NCBI GenBank assembly: GCA_009694365.1
Contig: SHVE01000001.1
Location: 124,001 to 188,000, forward strand
Source of the DNA: Thermoleophilia bacterium
GTDB lineage: Bacteria > Actinomycetota > Thermoleophilia > Miltoncostaeales > Miltoncostaeaceae
DNA: 64,000 nt
Reading direction: 5' to 3'
Of this stretch, positions 21,726 to 30,079 are shown piece after piece; the first letter of the stretch is position 1; each line of letters opens with the position of its first letter. The notes beneath the pieces are model-generated. The model worked only from the letters and a program-made list of their open reading frames with translations, had not been told where the DNA came from and did no database searches. A program made the position numbers and the translations under genes.

Positions 21726-22154
21726 ATGGGACCCGGATCAACTCCTGTGGAGATCCTTCGTGAGACGTGTGTCATCGCGATGGTCGGCGCGTCCCCGGAC
21801 CCCGGGAAGCCGTCGTACGGGGTGATGGAGTACCTGTTAGCTCAGGGCTACCGGGTGATTCCGGTCCGGCCGGGGGGTGGTGAGGTGCTGGGCGTCGCGG
21901 TGGTGGGATCGCTCGCCGAGATTGAGGGCCCCATCCACATGGTGGATGTGTTTCGGAGCTCGGACGCGGCGCCCGGTATCGCCCGTGAGGCCGTGGCCGT
22001 CGGCGCCTTGTCGCTGTGGTTGCAGCCCGGGTGCGTTAGCGAGGAGGCCGGCGAGATCGCGCATGCCGCGGGCCTCGCGTTTGCCACCGACATCTGCGCG
22101 CAGCAGGTACACCGCGATGAGGGACTCGGCTCGGTTGGGCCGCCCGTTGGCTAG
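21726..22154 (+). CDS. CoA-binding domain protein (YccU-like)
   Basis: A 142-residue single-domain Rossmann protein of the CoA_binding_2 family. VIAMVGASPDPGKPSYGVMEYLLAQGYRV carries the nucleotide-binding glycine pattern, and PIHMVDVFR follows. Such proteins bind CoA in vitro; the cellular role is unknown. ATG 21726 has GGAGG 7 nt upstream and is preferred over ATG 21708. The gene converges on the NifU-type gene with a shared CTAG containing both stops. Confidence 0.85.
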   Translation: MGPGSTPVEILRETCVIAMVGASPDPGKPSYGVMEYLLAQGYRVIPVRPGGGEVLGVAVVGSLAEIEGPIHMVDVFRSSDAAPGIAREAVAVGALSLWLQPGCVSEEAGEIAHAAGLAFATDICAQQVHRDEGLGSVGPPVG

Positions 22155-22387
22155 ACGGTGATGACGCCTTCCACCTCGGGCAGGGCGCGGCGGAGCTCCG
22201 CCTCGATGCCGAGGGCAAGGGTGGCCGTGGACATGGGGCAGCCCCCGCATGCGCCGAGCATCTGCAGGTGCACGAAGCCCTCGTCGTCGAAGTCCACGAG
22301 TTCCACGTCACCGCCGTCGGAGTGCAGCGCCGGGCGGATCCGTTCCAGAACGTCTTCGATGCGGGTGAGTGTTGCGATGTCCGCCAT
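22151..22387 (-). CDS. NifU C-terminal-domain Fe-S scaffold protein
   Basis: A 78-residue stand-alone NifU C-terminal domain, the type that assembles or transfers [4Fe-4S] clusters. The motif GACGGCPMS supplies the two cluster cysteines (C-x2-C). RPALHSDGGDVELVDFD is the conserved N-terminal strand-loop. ATG 22387 has a perfect AGGAGG 4 nt upstream, so the long open frame beyond it is not used. The Fe-S methyltransferase encoded 0.9 kb away is a possible client, by proximity only. Confidence 0.9.
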   Translation of the reverse strand: MADIATLTRIEDVLERIRPALHSDGGDVELVDFDDEGFVHLQMLGACGGCPMSTATLALGIEAELRRALPEVEGVITV

Positions 22388-22440
22388 CAGTCCTCCTGAT
22401 CGAGTGGCGACAGGCGCCATGGTAGCGCGGGGAATCGAAC

Positions 22441-23265
22441 ATGCCTGATCCGTCCGTCCGCGCCGCAGTCGTGCAGATGCTGGCCGACGAGGATGGGGCC
22501 CGGAATCGCGCGCGCGCCGGTGAGTGGGTGGCCGCCGCCGCGGCATCCGGCGCACGTCTTGTGGTGCTTCCCGAGAAGTGGAACTGGTGGGGACCGGCGT
22601 CCCGCGTCGCCGACGGCGCCGAGGCACTGGACGGGCCGTCGCTCTCGGCCGCCCGCCAGTGGGCGCGGACCCTCGGCATCGCCATCGTGGCCGGCAGCAT
22701 CCTCGAGGCGACCCTCGATGGGACGCGTGCGTACAACACGAGCGTGCTCATCGCCGCGGACGGATCGGACGTGGCGACCTACCGCAAGATCCACCTCTTC
22801 GACGCGACCGTGGGCGAGGCCCGGCACCGGGAGTCTGCCGTCACGGAGGCCGGGGACGAGACGGTGGTCGCGTCGGTGTACGGGATGGGCGTGGGGCTCG
22901 CGGTGTGTTACGACCTGCGCTTCCCGGAACTCTTCCGCGAGGTGGTCGGACGCGGCGCACGCGCCATCGCGGTTCCCGCCAACTTCACGGTCGCGACCGG
23001 GCGCGATCACTGGGACGTCCTCGTGCGGGCACGGGCCATCGAGAACCAGTGCTTCGTGCTGGCCTCGGGCCAGTGCGGGCAGCACGCCACGGGGGAGGGC
23101 GCGTGGGGGCACTCGATGATCGTCGGCCCGTGGGGTGACGTGATGGCCGAGGTTGCGGAGGGTGAGGGCATTGCCGTGGCCGATCTGGACTTCGCGCATC
23201 AGGACCGGGTGCGCACGGCGCTGCCCGTGCTCGCGCATCGGCGTATCGGTGTCCCCCGCGCGTGA
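22441..23265 (+). CDS. Carbon-nitrogen hydrolase (Nit1/omega-amidase-like)
   Basis: A 274-residue nitrilase-superfamily amidase. The catalytic triad is visible: E45 in LPEKWNW, K116 in YRKIHLF, and C156 in VCYDLRFPELFRE. The YDLRFPE motif and the H-x-HLF pattern are shared with Nit1-type deaminated-glutathione amidases, so a repair or small-amide role is likely; exact substrate is an inference. ATG 22441. The next gene starts 13 nt after its stop, so the two may be co-transcribed. Confidence 0.88.
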   Translation: MPDPSVRAAVVQMLADEDGARNRARAGEWVAAAAASGARLVVLPEKWNWWGPASRVADGAEALDGPSLSAARQWARTLGIAIVAGSILEATLDGTRAYNTSVLIAADGSDVATYRKIHLFDATVGEARHRESAVTEAGDETVVASVYGMGVGLAVCYDLRFPELFREVVGRGARAIAVPANFTVATGRDHWDVLVRARAIENQCFVLASGQCGQHATGEGAWGHSMIVGPWGDVMAEVAEGEGIAVADLDFAHQDRVRTALPVLAHRRIGVPRA

Positions 23266-23278
23266 GAGTGGGCCACTA

Positions 23279-24673
23279 GTGTCCCCCGCCGTGGAGAGGC
23301 CGGCGCGGGGCGATGAGATGGACGTTACGGTTGACGACCTGGCCTTCGGGGGCCGGGGCGTTGCCCGCGCGGACGGCTTCGTGGTCTTCACTCCCGACAC
23401 CGCACCGGGTGACGTGGCACGGGTGCGTCTGCACAAGGTCCGCCGCCGCTTCGGCGAGGCCGAGCTCGTTGAGGTCATCTCACCGGGACCGGGCCGCATC
23501 ACGCCACCGTGCCACCACGTTCCGGACTGCGGGGGGTGCCGACTTCAGCACGTGGCGTATGAGGAGGTGCTCGAGGCCAAGCGGGTGCAGATCGCCGAAC
23601 ACCTCGCCCGCATCGGCGGCCTCCGGGGAATCGACGTACTCGACCCGGATCCGGCCGCTGAACGCTTCGGTTACCGCAACAAGATGGAGTACTCCGCCGC
23701 GCCGGGTCCCGACGGTTCGCTGCATCTGGGCTTCCACAAACGGGGCCGTTGGGACGAGGTGGTGGACATCGACCCGTGCCTGCTTGCCACCGAGGTGGGG
23801 AACATCGCCCGGCGGGCCGTGCGCGCGTGGGCCGTCGATGAGGACCTCCGGCCGTTCGACCAGCGTCGTCATGAGGGTTTCCTTCGCCACGTGGTGGTGC
23901 GCGAGGGCGTGCTGACCGGCCAGGTCCTCGTGACCATCGTGACCGCCCCGGGCCCCGGTGACTGCGTGGATCGGCTGGCGGAGCGCCTGCCCGAGGTCGT
24001 TCCTGGCCTTGTGGGGATCGTGCACGCGGTGAACGCGGGGCTCTCGGAGGTCACGTCCGGGCTGCCGTCCCGCACGGTCTGGGGACGGGACTGGATCGAG
24101 GAGATCGTGGAGATGGAGCCCGGCCACCCGGTGACCCTGCGTCTCTCCGCCACGTCGTTCTTCCAGACCAACTCACGGATGACGGGACACCTCTACCGGC
24201 GCGCGGCGGAGGCCGCCGGGCTCACCGGCGGTGAGGTGCTCTACGACCTCTTCTCGGGTGTTGGCAGCATCGGTGTGGCGCTCGGATCCTTAAGCGCACA
24301 CGTCGTTGCGATCGAACTCCTCCCCGAGGCCGTCGAGGACTCGCGGGGCAACGCCGAGCGCAACGGGGTCACCAACCACACCGCCATTGCCGGTGATGTC
24401 CGTGTGGTGTTGCGCGAACAGCGCGGTCAGTTACCCGCGCCCGACGTGGCCATCGTCGATCCGCCCCGTGGTGGCCTGTCGGGGGGTGCGTGTCGGCGAA
24501 TCCTCGAACTCGCACCGAAAACGCTCGTGTACGTGTCGTGCCAGCCCGCCACGTTCGCCGACAACGCTAAGCGGTTCGTGGACGGCGGCTACCGGCTGGA
24601 GTGGGTACGCCCGGTTGACATGTTCCCCCAGACCCCCCACATCGAGGCGGTTGCGAGGTTCACCCTCCCCTAG
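23279..24673 (+). CDS. TrmA/RlmD-family RNA (uracil-C5) methyltransferase
   Basis: SAM-dependent m5U methyltransferase acting on 23S rRNA or tRNA. Order: TRAM domain (VTVDDLAFGGRGVARADGFVV), Fe-S cysteines in CHHVPDCGGC plus a later DPC, SAM site DLFSGVGSIGVAL, DPPRGGLS, and catalytic cysteine in YVSCQPATFADN. That set fits the RlmD/RumA branch; which uridine is modified cannot be said. I use GTG 23279 (464 residues) because the GDEMDVTV segment belongs to the TRAM domain; GTG 23291 and ATG 23318 are alternatives. Confidence 0.92.
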   Translation: MSPAVERPARGDEMDVTVDDLAFGGRGVARADGFVVFTPDTAPGDVARVRLHKVRRRFGEAELVEVISPGPGRITPPCHHVPDCGGCRLQHVAYEEVLEAKRVQIAEHLARIGGLRGIDVLDPDPAAERFGYRNKMEYSAAPGPDGSLHLGFHKRGRWDEVVDIDPCLLATEVGNIARRAVRAWAVDEDLRPFDQRRHEGFLRHVVVREGVLTGQVLVTIVTAPGPGDCVDRLAERLPEVVPGLVGIVHAVNAGLSEVTSGLPSRTVWGRDWIEEIVEMEPGHPVTLRLSATSFFQTNSRMTGHLYRRAAEAAGLTGGEVLYDLFSGVGSIGVALGSLSAHVVAIELLPEAVEDSRGNAERNGVTNHTAIAGDVRVVLREQRGQLPAPDVAIVDPPRGGLSGGACRRILELAPKTLVYVSCQPATFADNAKRFVDGGYRLEWVRPVDMFPQTPHIEAVARFTLP

Positions 24674-24817
24674 CCCCGCTGTCCACGGTGCCGCCGGGCG
24701 CCACCGGTCCTGATGATCCGCACCCGGCTCAGAGGGCGGGCGTTTCGGTGGCGGTCCGGCGACCGCGGAAGAGGATCGTGATCACCCTATGTGACCGTAA
24801 CCTCGGGGGGTTCGGCG

Positions 24818-25498
24818 CTAGTAGGGGGGTTCCGCGGCGTACCACTCGCCAAGGGCGCGGAAGGCGCTCCAGAAGCGGCGTTTGGCGTCCTGCTCGTCGA
24901 GTGAGTCATCGATGTCCGGCACGACGACGGCTTCGATGGCGGGGGTCCAGCGGGTCACGACACCCTGCTCCACGGAGAGCGGGTCGGCCATGGGGAACGC
25001 CATCGAGTCGATGGCGGCGAGGGTCCGATCCCCCATCACGACGATCAGGCGCGGCCGCACGATGCGGATCTCCTCGGCGAGCCACGCGATCTCCTCGCCC
25101 GGCTCTGTGCCGGGCTCCATGTGCGGGCACTTCTGCACGAGCGTCCCGTAGAGGGCGGATGGGTCCACCCCGAGGTGCTCGACGCTCCGGCGGATCGCCT
25201 CACCGGCGCGGCCGAAGAACGACACGCCCTCCTGGCGCTCCGAGAGGGACGACTGCCACTTGATGAGCATGATGTCCGCCGTTGGCGACCCGGACGCCTT
25301 CACCGGGAAGGTCCCGGCCGTCGCGCACCCGGGGCACGCGTCCATCCGCTCCTCCAGAAGGTGAATCTCCCGGATCGCCCGGTCGAGGTAGGCGTCCTCG
25401 ATACGGTGCACCCTGCGAGGGGAACGGGGCTCGGGATCGCCCGCGGGTGTGGAGGTCGGCTCTGCGGTCATCAGCGCATCACGTTTCGTCCTTGGCAC
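24818..25498 (-). CDS. Uracil-DNA glycosylase-fold protein, degenerate active site
   Basis: A 226-residue protein with the layout of family 4/5-type uracil-DNA glycosylases: CPGC at 55-58, a GVSFFGRAGE stretch matching the PFVGRAG motif, LVQKCPH matching the VVKC region, and RPRLIVVMGDRTLAAI. Key residues are altered: the GEAPG catalytic motif reads IKWQSSLSE, the fourth Fe-S cysteine is missing, and the C-terminal HPS motif reads PDIDDS. It is probably not an active classical UDG. GTG 25498 has GGAAGGA 7 nt upstream; it lies 38 nt after the GT4-PHP gene on the same strand. Confidence 0.75.
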   Translation of the reverse strand: MPRTKRDALMTAEPTSTPAGDPEPRSPRRVHRIEDAYLDRAIREIHLLEERMDACPGCATAGTFPVKASGSPTADIMLIKWQSSLSERQEGVSFFGRAGEAIRRSVEHLGVDPSALYGTLVQKCPHMEPGTEPGEEIAWLAEEIRIVRPRLIVVMGDRTLAAIDSMAFPMADPLSVEQGVVTRWTPAIEAVVVPDIDDSLDEQDAKRRFWSAFRALGEWYAAEPPY

Positions 25499-25536
25499 CC
25501 GCGGTTCCTTCCCGGCCGCCGCAGGACGCGTTGCAA

Positions 25537-27348
25537 CTAGTCGTCCGGCTGTGCAGCGCGTCGCTCGGAACGCGTGGCGCGACCACGCAGGCTTCGGCGT
25601 CGCCGGACCGGGCGTGCATCGCCCAGGGCGGCGAGGAACTCGTCGGGGCCCGCGAAGGGCCGCATCACCATGCCGGCCGTACCGATGTCCTCCGGCGTCG
25701 TCGCCCCGCTGCCGGCGGTGATCAGCAGCCCGGCGCGTTGCAGGAGCGAAGCGGCATCGGTGGCCTCGGCGGCGGGGCGGGCGGGGATGAGCCCCTCGTG
25801 GCAGTCGATCATGCCACCGACGGCGCGAAGTGCCGCCGCCGGCAGGGCGATTCCCGAATCGGGGTGGGGGGCAACGGTGACGCCCCCTTGGGCGTGCACC
25901 CGTTCGAGCGTCTCGGTGAGGGCGAGGCCATCCGCCACGGCGGCCGTGAGGAAGAGGCCGATCACCCCGCCCTCGCGGGTCATGATCTCCTGCCCCACGA
26001 TCACGTGCAGTTTGTCGGGGGCCGCCTGTAGCACAGCGAGGGCTGGCTCGATGCCACCGGGGGCGGCGATGGCGACTACGCGAATGTCCCGTTCGAGTGC
26101 GGCTCGGACCACCTGGGCGGGTGGGAGCGCGGGTCCCGTGCGCACGCGAAGATCGGCGAACACCGGGGCAGTGACGGGCGTGGCGTGCTCGGGGCGGGCC
26201 GTCGCCGATCGGTAGAGGATCTCCAGATCGGCGGCCACGTTGTCCCATGTGCGATTGCTCGTGCGCCGCTTCGCCTCCGCCCCGAACATGGCGACGCGGG
26301 CGGGATTGCCGATACATGAGGTAATGGCATCCACCCACGGATCGGTGGTGAACGGGGGAAGTGTGAGCCCGGCCCCGGGTCCGATGGCCTCGTCGGTCGC
26401 GGGACCCCGGGGGGTGAGGACGGCCATGCCGGCGGCCATCGCTTCGCGCAGCACCGGTCCTTGGGCTTCATCCGGGGACGGGATGAGCGCGATGCGTCCT
26501 CGTCGCAGCGCCTCCCCGCGTGCGATCGCACCGGTATCGGGAACCACGTCCACCCGGTCACGCAGTGCGCGGGGAATGGCCGCGTGCGTCAGTTGCGGGG
26601 CGGTGGCGGGGCCGATCACGGTGATGGGTCCCGTGAGGGCCGGGTCACTGCCGATGAGGGTGCGTAGGACGAACCTCAGCGCGGTGCGGTCGCGCTCACG
26701 CGCGACCACGACGATGCCAGGGCTCTCATGCGGTGCCCCCACGAGCCCGGGCGTGATGCCCTCGGGGACCACCTCGTAGTCGCCGGGAAGGATTCCCATG
26801 AGCACGTGCCGGGCGGCCTCGGAGACGGCGATGCGCAGGTCCGCCTGCGCCAGTGCCCGATCCACCAGCGGACGCACGAACGCCACGCCGGCCAGCGGGG
26901 CCGTGCGGTGGAAGGTGACGGCACGCACGCCCGTTGCGTGGCGTAGGGCGGTGAGGGCGGGGCTGGGCGCGAGGGGCTCGTGCAGATGGGCAACGTCGAA
27001 CCCGCCCATGCCGAGGGCGATCTCGAGACCCGATGCCGCGTCGATGGGCCCGCCGAGGCGCCGTCCGGTTCCCCGGTTGCCCGAGCGGATGGCGCGGGAG
27101 GTGGCGATCACGAGAGGTGGTCCGCCGCTCTCGGCCGCTACGGCGTCGCCGTCACCGGCCGCGAGGGCATCGATACGGCGGCGGCCATCGTCGGCGGCCA
27201 CGCGACTAGTACCCGGGGCGAGAATGGTGACGGCGTGTCCCCGGCGCGCCAAGGCCTCCGCCTCGGCCGCGACCGCGTGCCCGACGTCATCCCCCGGGGG
27301 GAACGCGTGCGGCGAGATCAGGGCGATCCTGAGGGCCCGTGTGTCCAT
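25537..27348 (-). CDS. GT4 glycosyltransferase fused to degenerate PHP domain
   Basis: 603 residues in two parts. Residues ~1-380 are a GT-B glycosyltransferase of the GT4 type: ALISPHAFPPGDDVG at the N terminus, HLHEPLAP, then VVPEGI and a C-terminal EAQGPVLREAMAAGMAVL with the nucleotide-sugar acid motif. Residues ~399-580 match a PHP phosphoesterase domain, but the metal ligands are gone: DLHVHT is DLRVRTG, the DHD segment is APGG, and GSDAH is GSGAT; GxE and APHP remain. The part may be structural. With ino1 and a phosphatidyltransferase upstream, a lipid-inositol mannosyl-type role is possible. It appears leaderless from TAGACT. Confidence 0.85.
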   Translation of the reverse strand: MDTRALRIALISPHAFPPGDDVGHAVAAEAEALARRGHAVTILAPGTSRVAADDGRRRIDALAAGDGDAVAAESGGPPLVIATSRAIRSGNRGTGRRLGGPIDAASGLEIALGMGGFDVAHLHEPLAPSPALTALRHATGVRAVTFHRTAPLAGVAFVRPLVDRALAQADLRIAVSEAARHVLMGILPGDYEVVPEGITPGLVGAPHESPGIVVVARERDRTALRFVLRTLIGSDPALTGPITVIGPATAPQLTHAAIPRALRDRVDVVPDTGAIARGEALRRGRIALIPSPDEAQGPVLREAMAAGMAVLTPRGPATDEAIGPGAGLTLPPFTTDPWVDAITSCIGNPARVAMFGAEAKRRTSNRTWDNVAADLEILYRSATARPEHATPVTAPVFADLRVRTGPALPPAQVVRAALERDIRVVAIAAPGGIEPALAVLQAAPDKLHVIVGQEIMTREGGVIGLFLTAAVADGLALTETLERVHAQGGVTVAPHPDSGIALPAAALRAVGGMIDCHEGLIPARPAAEATDAASLLQRAGLLITAGSGATTPEDIGTAGMVMRPFAGPDEFLAALGDARPVRRRRSLRGRATRSERRAAQPDD

Positions 27349-27355
27349 AGTGCGA

Positions 27356-27361
27356 AGTCTA
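27356..27361 (-). promoter_or_regulatory. Candidate -10 box of GT4-PHP gene (leaderless type)
   Basis: On the minus strand TAGACT ends 7 nt before the ATG at 27348, with no Shine-Dalgarno between. It follows directly on the strong hairpin at 27366-27406, so the hairpin would end ino1 transcripts and this box would start new ones. Confidence 0.45.
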
Positions 27362-27365
27362 AGGC

Positions 27366-27406
27366 GCGGGGAGGGAGGGCGCTCTCCCCGCGCCCTCCCT
27401 CCCCGC
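27366..27406 (-). terminator. 17-bp perfect hairpin after ino1
   Basis: Arms 27366-27382 and 27390-27406 are perfectly complementary over 17 bp (GCGGGGAGG... against ...CCTCCCCGC) with a 7-nt loop. It lies 11 nt past the ino1 stop on the minus strand. No T-run follows, so it may be a factor-independent terminator of the high-GC type or an mRNA stabiliser. Confidence 0.6.
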
Positions 27407-27416
27407 GGTCACGTGC

Positions 27417-28520
27417 CTATTCCGCGCTGTGCGGGAGCGCGGCGTTGCTCTCGCCGCTAATGAAGGCCTCGGTCATCACCCGGGCGATGTCGTCCGGGTG
27501 CTGCACGGGCGGGCTCTTCATGAAGTACGCCGACGGACCCTCCAGCGTTCCGGAAATACCGCGGTCCATGGCGACCTTGCAGCAGCGCACGGCGTCGATG
27601 ACGACACCGGCCGAGTTCGGGGAGTCCCAGACCTCGAGCTTGAGTTCGATGCTGAGGGGGACATCGCCGAAGGCCTGGCCCTCGAGTCGGATGTGCGCCC
27701 ACTTACGGTCGGTGAGCCACGGGACGTAGTCCGACGGACCGATGTGGATGTCGCCCTTGTCGAGTTCGTAATCGAGCACCGAGGTGACCGCGTTGGTCTT
27801 GCTGATCTTCTTCGACTCGAGGCGCTCGCGCTCGAGCATGTTGAGGAAGTCGGTGTTGCCGCCGAAGTTGAGCTGGCTGGTGTGCTTCAGGCGCACACCG
27901 CGCTCGCGCATGAGACGGGTGAGCTGCCGGTGCACGATGGTGGCGCCCACTTGGCTCTTGATGTCGTCTCCCACGATCGGCACGCCGCGCTCGCGGAAGC
28001 GCTCCTGCCAGTAGTGCTCACGGCCGATGAACACGGGGATGCAGTTGACGAACCCACAGCCGGCCTGGAGGATCTGCTCGACATACCACTTGGTGGCTTC
28101 CTCGGAACCCACCGGGAGGTAGGACACCACCACGTCGGTCTTGGTGTCCTTGAGAAGGCCGACGATGTCGGCGGTTTCACCTGGGGCCTTGGTGATGATC
28201 TCGGACAGATACTTGCCAAGCCCGTCATGCGTCATCCCACGGGCGACCGTGATGCCCGTTTTCGGGACGTCCGAGAACTTGATCGTGTTGTTCGGCTCGC
28301 AGAAGACGGCGTCGGCGAGGTCGGTGCCGACCTTGCGCGCGTCGATGTCGATCGCCGCCGTGAAGTTGATGTCGCGGACGTGGTACCCACCCAGAACGGT
28401 GTGCATCAGCCCCGGGATGAAGTCGGTCTCGTTGGCGTCCTTGTAGAACTGGACGCCTTGAACGAACGACGAGGCACAGTTGCCCACGCCAATGATGGCG
28501 ACGTTGACGGATGTACTCAC
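27417..28520 (-). CDS. ino1: myo-inositol-1-phosphate synthase
   Basis: Converts glucose-6-phosphate to inositol-1-phosphate with NAD+, the first step to phosphatidylinositol and mycothiol. The 367-residue product has NAD-binding [14 protein letters not shown] at the N terminus, [38 protein letters not shown], and the Lys-rich catalytic block around [11 protein letters not shown] and SKKISKT. This is the short actinobacterial/archaeal form. GTG 28520 overlaps the preceding phosphatidyltransferase gene by 4 nt (GTGA), so the two are co-translated. Confidence 0.96.
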   Translation of the reverse strand: MSTSVNVAIIGVGNCASSFVQGVQFYKDANETDFIPGLMHTVLGGYHVRDINFTAAIDIDARKVGTDLADAVFCEPNNTIKFSDVPKTGITVARGMTHDGLGKYLSEIITKAPGETADIVGLLKDTKTDVVVSYLPVGSEEATKWYVEQILQAGCGFVNCIPVFIGREHYWQERFRERGVPIVGDDIKSQVGATIVHRQLTRLMRERGVRLKHTSQLNFGGNTDFLNMLERERLESKKISKTNAVTSVLDYELDKGDIHIGPSDYVPWLTDRKWAHIRLEGQAFGDVPLSIELKLEVWDSPNSAGVVIDAVRCCKVAMDRGISGTLEGPSAYFMKSPPVQHPDDIARVMTEAFISGESNAALPHSAE

Positions 28521-29110
28521 GTAGTCGTGTCTCCCCTTCGGTTAGCGGCATCCGGCGCGCTGTCGGCGTTCCGGAGGAACGAGTGTACGTAGATCATTCG
28601 CTGCGCGAACGTAATGAGGGTGCCAACGGTGAGGATTGTCACCACCACGGGAAGAGTGATTCCCCACCCGCCAAAGAAGATGCCGAACCCGACGAGGAGC
28701 AGTCGTTCGGTGCGGGTCATGACGCCCCCGCGGTTCGAGGTGATGCCGAGACCCTCGGCACGCGCCCGAGCGTAGGACACCATGAACGATCCGGCGAGGG
28801 CGGCGAACGTCATGCCGACGGCCCAGATGTGGCCGTCCACTGCCAGCGCCACGCCGATGCCCCCGAGTACCAGGCCTTCACCCAGGCGATCGAGGTTGGA
28901 GTCGAGGAACGCCCCAAACCGACTGGTCCTGCCCGACATGCGCGCCACCGCGCCATCGAACATGTCGCTGATCGATCCGATCACGAACACGATGCCCGCA
29001 GCGATCCACAGGTGCCCGCCCACGAGGATCGCGGTCGCCACCGTGGCGAGAAACCCGAACACGGTGACGGCGTTCGGGGTGACGCCGGCCCGGACGAGCA
29101 CGCGCACCAT
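28517..29110 (-). CDS. CDP-alcohol phosphatidyltransferase, likely phosphatidylinositol-phosphate synthase
   Basis: A 197-residue multi-spanning membrane enzyme. The full CDP-alcohol motif DG-x2-AR-x8-G-x3-D-x3-D is present in [20 protein letters not shown] followed by NLDR. The [11 protein letters not shown] segment is typical of actinobacterial phosphatidylinositol-phosphate synthases, and the coupled ino1 gene supplies the inositol-1-phosphate that such enzymes use; both support that assignment over phosphatidylglycerophosphate synthase. ATG 29110; the frame is open further upstream without a start codon. Confidence 0.88.
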   Translation of the reverse strand: MVRVLVRAGVTPNAVTVFGFLATVATAILVGGHLWIAAGIVFVIGSISDMFDGAVARMSGRTSRFGAFLDSNLDRLGEGLVLGGIGVALAVDGHIWAVGMTFAALAGSFMVSYARARAEGLGITSNRGGVMTRTERLLLVGFGIFFGGWGITLPVVVTILTVGTLITFAQRMIYVHSFLRNADSAPDAANRRGDTTT

Positions 29111-29258
29111 AGGGTCTGCGGTACCGCGGGCGGCATCGGAGAATTCTTGTCGGTCGCGCGGCGGTCCGGCCTGCCGCGCGTCATCGTGCCGCGTGAGTAT
29201 CTGGCTTCTCCTCTACGGGGTGGGCATGGCACCGCGCGAGGCGGCGCGGACGGGTGCC

Positions 29259-29264
29259 TAGGAT
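29259..29264 (+). promoter_or_regulatory. Candidate -10 box of FAH gene (leaderless type)
   Basis: TAGGAT ends 8 nt before ATG 29273. There is no Shine-Dalgarno in the interval and no clear -35. Confidence 0.45.
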
Positions 29265-29272
29265 AGCGATCC

Positions 29273-30079
29273 ATGCGTCTGTGCTCATTTCGCGGCCTCG
29301 ATGGCCCCGTGCCCGGTCTCGTCGATGGCGAGTGGGTCACCCCCCTCGCGGTGGGTTCCACCGTTGACGTCATCCGCGGCCGTGCCCCCGAGCCCCGAGG
29401 CGCTGCGGTTCGCCTGGCCGACGTGGTCCTCGAAGCGCCGGTCATCCCGGGGGCGGCCATCGGGATCGGCCTCAACTACCGGGCGCACGCGATTGAGACC
29501 GGCATGGAACCCCCGTCGGAGCCGGTGCTGTTCGCCAAACTGCGCGGCGCCGTCACCCGCCCGTCGGGGCCGGTGACGGTACCGAGGTGGACCACCCAAC
29601 TCGACTACGAGGGCGAACTCGGGGTGGTTATCGGTCGTACGGCGCGTGACGTGACTGTGCGCTCCGCCCTCGATCACGTCTTCGGGTACCTCGTGGTGAA
29701 CGACGTGAGTGCCCGTGACCGCCAGCGCACCGAGCCCCAGTGGATACGTGCGAAGAGCGGCGCCACGTTCATGCCCATGGGTCCGTGGATCACCAGTGCC
29801 GATGAGGTGGGTGATCCTCAGGATCTGCGCATCCGCACCTGGGTGAACGGGGATCTTCGCCAGGATACGAGCACCGCCGAGATGATTTTTCCGGTTGCCG
29901 ATCTGGTGGCGTACGTATCCACGGTGTTCCCACTCGAGCCGGGCGACATCATCACGACGGGGACCCCAGCGGGGGTGGGCGTGGGAATGGTCCCCACGCG
30001 GTTCCTCGCCCCCGGCGACGTCGTTCGAATCGAGATCGACCGCGTGGGGATAATCGAGCACGCCGTGGAGGCCGGATGA
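29273..30079 (+). CDS. Fumarylacetoacetate hydrolase family protein
   Basis: A 268-residue FAH-fold enzyme. IGIGLNYRAHAIETGMEPP, the metal-binding DYEGELGVVIG (E-x-E) and VNDVSARDRQ, and the C-terminal GDIITTGTPAGVGVG are all present. Members cleave C-C bonds in acylpyruvates or decarboxylate oxaloacetate and hydrate related diketo acids; the substrate here is open. The N-terminal ~60 residues are the common FAA_hydro N-domain. It overlaps the next gene by 4 nt (ATGA). Confidence 0.88.
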   Translation: MRLCSFRGLDGPVPGLVDGEWVTPLAVGSTVDVIRGRAPEPRGAAVRLADVVLEAPVIPGAAIGIGLNYRAHAIETGMEPPSEPVLFAKLRGAVTRPSGPVTVPRWTTQLDYEGELGVVIGRTARDVTVRSALDHVFGYLVVNDVSARDRQRTEPQWIRAKSGATFMPMGPWITSADEVGDPQDLRIRTWVNGDLRQDTSTAEMIFPVADLVAYVSTVFPLEPGDIITTGTPAGVGVGMVPTRFLAPGDVVRIEIDRVGIIEHAVEAG

